NCBI GenBank assembly: GCA_039914625.1
Contig: JBDSOU010000229.1
Span: 1-18,256 of the forward strand
Origin: DATEMK01 sp039914625
GTDB lineage: Bacteria > Bacteroidota > Bacteroidia > AKYH767-A > OLB10
Length of the DNA: 18,256 nt
Direction: 5' to 3'
Shown: positions 15,107-18,256 of the stretch, piece after piece
Layout: each line of letters opens with the position of its first letter
How positions within the stretch are numbered: the first letter of the stretch is position 1
Made by a program: the position numbers and the translations under genes
Notes under the pieces: model-generated
Database searches by the model: none
The model's input: the letters and a program-made list of their open reading frames with translations, nothing else
Told to the model about the DNA's origin: nothing

Positions 15107-15808
15107 TCAAAACGAATAAGTAAATTCCACTCCTGAAATAAATGATGTCAAGGGGTTTTTCACATGTAATTCCTTATTGATGAGATAATAAAATTCAAGT
15201 GACATGAATTTACTAATTTCATAATCGAAGCCGGCTCCATAGCGAACATTATCAAGTTCATTTCCTTCGGGGTTATAGAGCTGGTAAAACCATTCAGTAT
15301 AAAAGTAAGGAGTGTATTTTTTTCCGAGATCATATTTCAGTGTGAGCTTGTTTCTTAAATATCGCTCCGCCACTTTGCCATCTTCGCTGGTATTTACATC
15401 TGTATATTGCGTTTGAAACCGCTCCCGGAGTGATACGCTTATTTTTTTAAATTTATGTTTTAAAGACAAATCTATATTATACCGGTGACGCAAGCTATAA
15501 ATATCATTCACTTTTCTTTTCTGACTAAAACGATAGCTCACGCCAAGTGAAACAAATTTATAAAATCTGTAATCCATTCCGATTTCAGTATAGGCTGTTC
15601 CGAGCTCTGAAATATTTTCATTGAAACGTAATTCCTCTGTCAGTCTTGCCGACCATTTCGAAGTTATTTTTTTTTCGACATTCACACCTGCCCACAATCC
15701 AGCATCGTTTTCCTGGGCATTGCACAAGCGCACAAAAAAAATAAAACAGCAACACCATCCTATTATTTTAACCTGTGCTAAATTATTGAAACGACTCGTC
15801 ATGAGCAT
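15107..15808 (-). CDS. DUF2490 outer-membrane beta-barrel protein
   Basis: A 233-residue protein with a signal peptide (about 1-31, ending RLCNAQ), then alternating strands rich in aromatic and charged residues and a C-terminal Phe (EFTYSF), the hallmark of an outer-membrane barrel. The opening NDAGLWAGVNVEKKITSKWS and the middle RHRYNIDLSLKHKF are typical of the DUF2490 family. The function of the family is not established; some members sit beside envelope-stress or nutrient systems. It converges on the LipL32-family gene with a 38-bp gap, where no terminator could be found. A near-perfect promoter lies 30 bp upstream of its start. Confidence 0.88.
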   Translation of the reverse strand: MLMTSRFNNLAQVKIIGWCCCFIFFVRLCNAQENDAGLWAGVNVEKKITSKWSARLTEELRFNENISELGTAYTEIGMDYRFYKFVSLGVSYRFSQKRKVNDIYSLRHRYNIDLSLKHKFKKISVSLRERFQTQYTDVNTSEDGKVAERYLRNKLTLKYDLGKKYTPYFYTEWFYQLYNPEGNELDNVRYGAGFDYEISKFMSLEFYYLINKELHVKNPLTSFISGVEFTYSF

Positions 15809-15838
15809 AAAGGATTACTTGCGTTTATTTCAGTGGCG

Positions 15839-15868
15839 CAAATATAATAAAATGCATTCCTTTTCAAA
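15839..15868 (-). promoter_or_regulatory. Promoter of the DUF2490 gene
   Basis: Minus strand TTTG (15868-15865), an 18-bp spacer, then TATATTTG (15846-15839) match both halves of the Bacteroidota consensus. The expected start of transcription leaves a leader of about 25 nt before the ATG at 15808. Confidence 0.7.
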
Positions 15869-16008
15869 CATTCAGAAAACGGTCTCAACGAAACTCACAA
15901 TGAAAGTACCGGAATTTAATTTCTCTGCCATTTTTACACCTTTTTCAAAATCAATTTTTTATTGTTTTTGATTCATTTTCAAACAACTGATAAAATTTGT
16001 TGTCGCGG

Positions 16009-16105
16009 AACAACTATTTGCTGCGTGGAACAACTATTTGCTGTGCTGGTACAACTATATATGATAGCGATACAACTATTTATGCAAATGGGAGAACTAT
16101 TTTTG
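16009..16105. repeat. Five ~21-bp direct repeats containing ACAACTATTT
   Basis: CAACTAT recurs with starts at 16011, 16031, 16052 and 16073, and a fifth degenerate copy (GAACTAT) starts at 16094. The spacing is 20, 21, 21 and 21 bp, which is two helical turns, so every copy faces the same side of the DNA. Between the cores the sequence is partly conserved (TTGCTG, GTGGAA). The array lies about 140-240 bp upstream of the DUF2490 promoter and just beyond the 3' end of the response regulator. An open frame crosses it on the plus strand but looks like a by-product of the period. Confidence 0.8.
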
Positions 16106-16106
16106 A

Positions 16107-16245
16107 TCAACCCTTCACCATTTTCAGTAACGGACGGAATGTTAAAGCATATTGACAAAGTATATCTGTCTGACGTGCCACCGCTTCACTCTTTGAATTT
16201 ACATGCAGCTTGGTATAAATATTTTTAATGTGGTAACGCAAGGTT
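16107..16245 (-). pseudogene. Out-of-frame 3' part of the response regulator HTH domain
   Basis: Read one base out of the upstream frame, this stretch encodes THIKNIYTKLHVNSKSEAVA, the recognition helix and C-terminus expected of a NarL/LuxR-type domain. It then runs to a TGA at 16109-16107. The upstream open frame instead ends early with the non-family tail PCVTTLKIFIPSCM. A restored gene would therefore span 16107-16780. Confidence 0.75.
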
Positions 16246-16780
16246 CAATTCCAACACCCATTTCACCAGCAGCCATTTTATAACTATAGCCCCGCACAAG
16301 AAGAGAAAGCACATCATGTTCACGCGGAGTTAGGGTTTGCAGTTCCTTTGATTTTTGAAATTGTTTTGAAAAAAGCTTTAATACCTGTTTGGCAATAGAA
16401 GGTGTCATAGGCGCTCCGCCATTGTGCGCTTCGCGGATGTATTCTAATATTTTTTCCGGGGGAGTGCGCTTCAGCACATATCCTGTTGCCCTGTTACACA
16501 CCGCCTGGAATACTCTGTCGTTATCATCAAAAACAGTGAGCATTAAAATGTTTACTTCCAGCCCGGCAGTGCGAATGCTGCGCAACCCTTCCAAACCATT
16601 TTCAAGGGGCATGTCTATGTCCATCAGTATAATATCGGGTTTAAAATAATTTACATGCCTTACTGCGTTTTTGCAGTTATTATAAACAGCACACAATTCC
16701 ATATCCCCGGCATTGTTAATTAATTCATTCATACTGTCAATGAAATCTTCGTTATCTTCAAAAATCAGTATTCGTATCAC
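16199..16780 (-). CDS. NarL/FixJ-family response regulator, frameshifted in its HTH domain
   Basis: The intact part is a receiver domain with phospho-acceptor D54 in IILMDIDMP, acidic residues E8-D9, T82 in LMLTVFDD and K104 in YVLKRTPP. A LuxR-type helix-turn-helix follows, beginning LTPREHDVLSLLVRGYSYKM (150-169). After GVGIE at about 179 the frame breaks and the chain ends 14 residues later without the recognition helix. As encoded, the protein could be phosphorylated but should not bind DNA. The start is GTG at 16780. No histidine kinase lies beside it, so its partner is elsewhere. It may be a recent pseudogene or an assembly error. Confidence 0.85.
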   Translation of the reverse strand: MIRILIFEDNEDFIDSMNELINNAGDMELCAVYNNCKNAVRHVNYFKPDIILMDIDMPLENGLEGLRSIRTAGLEVNILMLTVFDDNDRVFQAVCNRATGYVLKRTPPEKILEYIREAHNGGAPMTPSIAKQVLKLFSKQFQKSKELQTLTPREHDVLSLLVRGYSYKMAAGEMGVGIEPCVTTLKIFIPSCM

Positions 16781-16794
16781 TTGTTTCGTTTTAG

Positions 16795-16811
16795 AACGTA
16801 CAAAAAACGTT
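16795..16811. promoter_or_regulatory. Inverted repeat AACGT-N7-ACGTT upstream of the response regulator
   Basis: Perfect five-bp arms separated by seven bp lie 15 bp before the GTG start. The size and position suit a dimeric regulator, perhaps the response regulator itself (inference). Confidence 0.35.
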
Positions 16812-16832
16812 TAATCCATTAACTTTCATTCC

Positions 16833-16846
16833 CCCATATTTATGGG
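16833..16846. promoter_or_regulatory. Inverted repeat CCCATA-TT-TATGGG
   Basis: Six-bp perfect arms with a two-bp centre lie about 55 bp upstream of the response regulator start. This is a possible operator; nothing further can be seen. Confidence 0.35.
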
Positions 16847-16883
16847 ATAAAATGAACTAAAATAAAATGCTATTGTCAGTTAT

Positions 16884-16918
16884 AATGCTGCAAACCTAAA
16901 GATTTATTTTACAGCATT
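16884..16918. repeat. Inverted repeat AATGCTG/CAGCATT
   Basis: Seven-bp perfect arms (16884-16890 and 16912-16918) are separated by 21 bp of AT-rich DNA in the gene-free stretch upstream of the response regulator. No T tract follows, so it is not an obvious terminator. Confidence 0.35.
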
Positions 16919-17002
16919 CGTGATAAACAAACCCATATCCGAAATCTCGTGTTGCTTCAGTGTCTTCTGATACCTGCTGAGACTCTCAAGAAATCGTATA
17001 CT

Positions 17003-17140
17003 AAAATATACTTTTTAAAGATATTAAATGATTTCATTGAATGTCTTTTTAAATTAAATTAAAAACTTTATTTCCGTTTCAATCCATTCTCGTCTCTCGC
17101 ACATCTTAACGCTTCAGCTGATGAAGAAAAGGAGAGGAGT
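17003..17140 (+). repeat. Homologous unit 1 of a two-copy repeat
   Basis: Positions 17003-17043 are identical to 17429-17469 over 41 bp. Similarity continues with scattered changes and a two-bp indel to about 17140, then fades. The conserved part contains the promoter-like box and the first part of the presumed transcript, so this is a duplicated transcription unit rather than a simple spacer repeat. Confidence 0.85.
17057..17077 (+). promoter_or_regulatory. Promoter-like box of unit 1
   Basis: The core TAAAAACTTTATTTCCGT differs at one base from the box upstream of the DUF885 gene and of unit 2. The presumed -7 element is TATTTCCG at 17069-17076. Transcription would begin near 17083. Confidence 0.45.
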
Positions 17141-17189
17141 GCCAAAAAAGAGAAATGGCAACCAGTACCGAAACGAGGATACACTTTAA
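17121..17189 (+). CDS. Very short basic ORF inside unit 1
   Basis: ATG to TAA encodes 22 residues beginning MKKRRGVPKKRNGNQYRNE, a strongly basic peptide. Unit 2 has an aligned shorter frame starting at about 17545 (MMTKGRRGAK). The start codon lies in the loop and 3' arm of a small hairpin. Length is too short for certainty, and the frame may be chance. Confidence 0.25.
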   Translation: MKKRRGVPKKRNGNQYRNEDTL

Positions 17190-17191
17190 AA

Positions 17192-17226
17192 ATAAAGCCG
17201 ACCCCCTTAAAGCCGGCTTTATAGTT
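17192..17226 (+). terminator. Intrinsic terminator of unit 1
   Basis: ATAAAGCCG (17192-17200) pairs with CGGCTTTAT (17214-17222) in a perfect nine-bp stem with a 13-nt loop, followed by AGTTT. The T tract is weak, but such terminators are usual in this phylum. Confidence 0.7.
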
Positions 17227-17317
17227 TAAGAATAAGAAAAGCGATTAATGCAAGTATATGATACACCCGCTTATGAAATATAAAAATATGTTTTGAATAG
17301 GAAAAAGTAGTAGCTGA

Positions 17318-17419
17318 ATGGGAAAAATAAACTTTTCAGTAAATTTCACACCAGTAGGAAACGTTACTCACCTTACTGACGGTTCAGGTGTTCCGATTTC
17401 TAAGAAGATATTGAAGTAA
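17318..17419 (+). CDS. Possible 33-codon ORF between the two units
   Basis: ATG to TAA encodes MGKINFSVNFTPVGNVTHL followed by TDGSGVPISKKILK. The alternating polar and hydrophobic pattern looks more like a beta-strand protein than random translation. There is no promoter match or terminator of its own, and the stop sits just before unit 2. It may be a small gene or a piece of a lost one. Confidence 0.25.
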   Translation: MGKINFSVNFTPVGNVTHLTDGSGVPISKKILK

Positions 17420-17428
17420 CCTACTACG

Positions 17429-17566
17429 AAAATATACTTTTTAAAGATATTAAATGATTTCATTGAATGCCTTTTAAAATTAAATTAAAAACTTTATTTT
17501 CGTTTCAATCCATCCTCTTCTCTCACGCACAAGCTAACGCTTGAGATGATGACGAAAGGGAGACGA
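17429..17566 (+). repeat. Homologous unit 2 of a two-copy repeat
   Basis: This is the second copy of the unit at 17003, in the same orientation and offset by 426 bp. The upstream AT-rich part and promoter box are the best conserved; the transcribed part has diverged, with paired changes in the inner hairpin. Confidence 0.85.
17483..17503 (+). promoter_or_regulatory. Promoter-like box of unit 2
   Basis: TAAAAACTTTATTTTCGT is identical to the box on the minus strand upstream of the DUF885 gene. The -7 element would be TATTTTCG at 17495-17502, with transcription starting near 17509. Confidence 0.5.
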
Positions 17567-17629
17567 GGAGCAAAGTGAGGAAAAATTAAAGCTCTTTATC
17601 CGGACTTGTACCGGATAAAGGATTTTTTA
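17509..17629 (+). ncRNA. Candidate small RNA 2
   Basis: Between the promoter box and a strong terminator lies a presumed RNA of about 120 nt. TCTCTC (about 17519-17524) can pair with GGGAGA (about 17558-17563), using one G-U pair, around the hairpin CAAGC-TAAC-GCTTG (17529-17542). CTCAC (17522-17526) could alternatively pair with GTGAG at 17575-17579. Only a ten-codon frame is present, so a non-coding product is more likely here than in unit 1. Confidence 0.42.
17594..17629. terminator. Strong bidirectional terminator
   Basis: CTTTATCCGG (17594-17603) and CCGGATAAAG (17611-17620) form a perfect ten-bp stem with a seven-nt loop. GATTTTTTATATA follows on the plus strand and an A/T-rich tract on the other side. 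It can end candidate RNA 2 as well as the minus-strand ice-binding-family gene that stops at 17646. Confidence 0.88.
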
Positions 17630-17645
17630 TATATAAAGATGACTA

Positions 17646-18256
17646 TTATTGAGCAACCAACTTTCCTGACTGTGAAATTCTATCTTTCCCTGATATTCTG
17701 TAAAAATAAATTCCGGAAGGGAGATTTACTTTAAGTGCAGTAGTTTTGGAGGTAATGGTTTTACTTATAACCAACTTTCCTAATACGTTATAGATTTTTA
17801 ATTCAATATTAAGACGCGATTCATCGTTTAATGTAACTAAGATGGAAGTTGTAAAAGGATTAGGATAAAAACTGATTGTTTCGTCCGGGCTTTCAGCGTG
17901 TAAGGAAGATATGCCTGTCGGAGTGCAAACCGGAGCCATCGTAGTAGTAATGGCGGTAGTTGTTAAAGCACAGGTTGTCGTAAACGCCCTGCCTTTTAGA
18001 ATAACCCCGGTATTTATTGCACCTAAAGCGCCATTATTGCAAACTATAGTTCCACAAAAAACAGAATAGTTGTTTAAGATTACAGCGCCTTCAATTTTCC
18101 AATACACATTTTTTGCCTGTGCACCATTAATCAAAATTACTTTTGAATACGTGCTTGTTGAAAGTGCTCCGTTTATCTTTATAATAAATACGGCATTTGA
18201 ATTATTTTCCGCATCCAGATAAAGTGTATCAGTAAATACGGTGGCGGCATCCAGGA
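17646..18256 (-). CDS. DUF3494 ice-binding-family protein with T9SS sorting domain, 5' truncated
   Basis: The frame is open to the right edge, giving about 202 residues of the C-terminal part; the true start lies outside. The first ~125 residues carry the DUF3494 signature: TVFTDTLYLDAENNSNAVFI, IKINGALSTSTYSKVILING, AQAKNVYWKIEGAVILNN, then GTIVCNNGALGAINTGVILKGRAF. This is the beta-helix fold of bacterial ice-binding and related adhesive proteins. After a Thr-rich linker, the last ~75 residues (from ISFYPNPF through KIYNVLGKL and LPSGIYFYRI to KLVAQ) form a type A sorting domain directing export by T9SS. Whether it binds ice is not shown; the fold also occurs in adhesins. It stands alone, convergent with candidate RNA 2. 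Confidence 0.9.
   Translation of the reverse strand, partial: LDAATVFTDTLYLDAENNSNAVFIIKINGALSTSTYSKVILINGAQAKNVYWKIEGAVILNNYSVFCGTIVCNNGALGAINTGVILKGRAFTTTCALTTTAITTTMAPVCTPTGISSLHAESPDETISFYPNPFTTSILVTLNDESRLNIELKIYNVLGKLVISKTITSKTTALKVNLPSGIYFYRISGKDRISQSGKLVAQ

Larger units (their letters stand above)
17083..17226 (+). ncRNA. Candidate small RNA 1
   Basis: The segment between the promoter-like box and the terminator at 17192-17226 would be an RNA of about 145 nt. A TCTCTC / GAGAGG stem (near 17092-17097 and 17132-17137) can enclose the hairpin CTTCA-GCTGA-TGAAG at 17112-17126. The homologous unit downstream keeps the outer stem while changing the inner hairpin. A 22-codon basic ORF (17121-17189) lies within, so the RNA could instead be a micro-peptide messenger. 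It matches no RNA family I know. Confidence 0.4.

Noticed and set aside
15962..16228. 88-codon plus-strand frame with heptad-like repeats (EQLF, VQLY, IQLF)
   Set aside because: The peptide periodicity follows directly from the 21-bp DNA repeat, its 3' part is antisense to the response regulator, and no promoter or family resemblance supports it.
17077..17090. GTTTCAATCC in both units, resembling the end of some CRISPR repeats
   Set aside because: Only two copies 426 bp apart, embedded in much longer homologous units, with no spacer pattern and no cas genes.

Overview
The window looks like a chromosomal segment from a member of the Bacteroidota. Five lines of evidence point that way: AT-rich DNA without Shine-Dalgarno sequences, TAnnTTTG-type promoter boxes, Bacteroidota-style lipoproteins, a type IX secretion (T9SS) sorting domain, and families typical of that phylum (DUF7009, DUF2490, DUF885, GxxExxY). 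No rRNA, tRNA, CRISPR array, prophage or transposase was found.

Region 1 (1-2661, minus strand) is a molybdenum formate-dehydrogenase-type operon, read right to left: mobA, fdhD, a GxxExxY gene, a DUF7009 gene, and the first ~48 codons of an FdhF/YdeP-like molybdopterin oxidoreductase that runs off the left edge. The GxxExxY gene sits between two copies of a palindromic repeat sharing a perfect 61-bp core. It looks like a cassette inserted into the operon, and one repeat copy now supplies the last codons and stop of fdhD.

Region 2 (2865-7508) holds three exported hydrolases: an S33 alpha/beta hydrolase lipoprotein (+), an M28 zinc peptidase with a signal peptide (-), and a DUF885 lipoprotein with an HExxxGH metal site (-). 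The two minus-strand genes have nearly identical promoter-like boxes. Region 3 (7519-9186) contains a decayed fragment of a repeat-rich surface protein (+), a secreted protein preceded by a 46-codon Cys-rich ORF (-), and a low-complexity lipoprotein with its own terminator (-).

Region 4 (9407-15068, plus strand) is a six-gene transcription unit. It encodes a MacB/LolD-type ATPase, two tandem FtsX/MacB permeases, a HlyD-type periplasmic adaptor, a GNAT acetyltransferase, and a secreted protein that matches the Leptospira LipL32 family closely in motif order. The first four are a tripartite export or membrane-stress pump without its TolC partner here. A convergent DUF2490 outer-membrane barrel gene follows.

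Region 5 (15839-17645) has a textbook promoter, an array of ~21-bp direct repeats, and a NarL/FixJ response regulator whose DNA-binding domain is broken by a frameshift. It also has about 860 bp without an ordinary gene. That stretch carries two homologous units, each made of the same promoter box as the peptidases, a ~120-145 nt transcribed segment that can fold, and an intrinsic terminator. These are the best candidates here for undescribed small RNAs or micro-peptide genes. Region 6 (17646-18256, minus strand) is the C-terminal part of a DUF3494 ice-binding-family protein with a T9SS type A sorting domain, truncated by the right edge.
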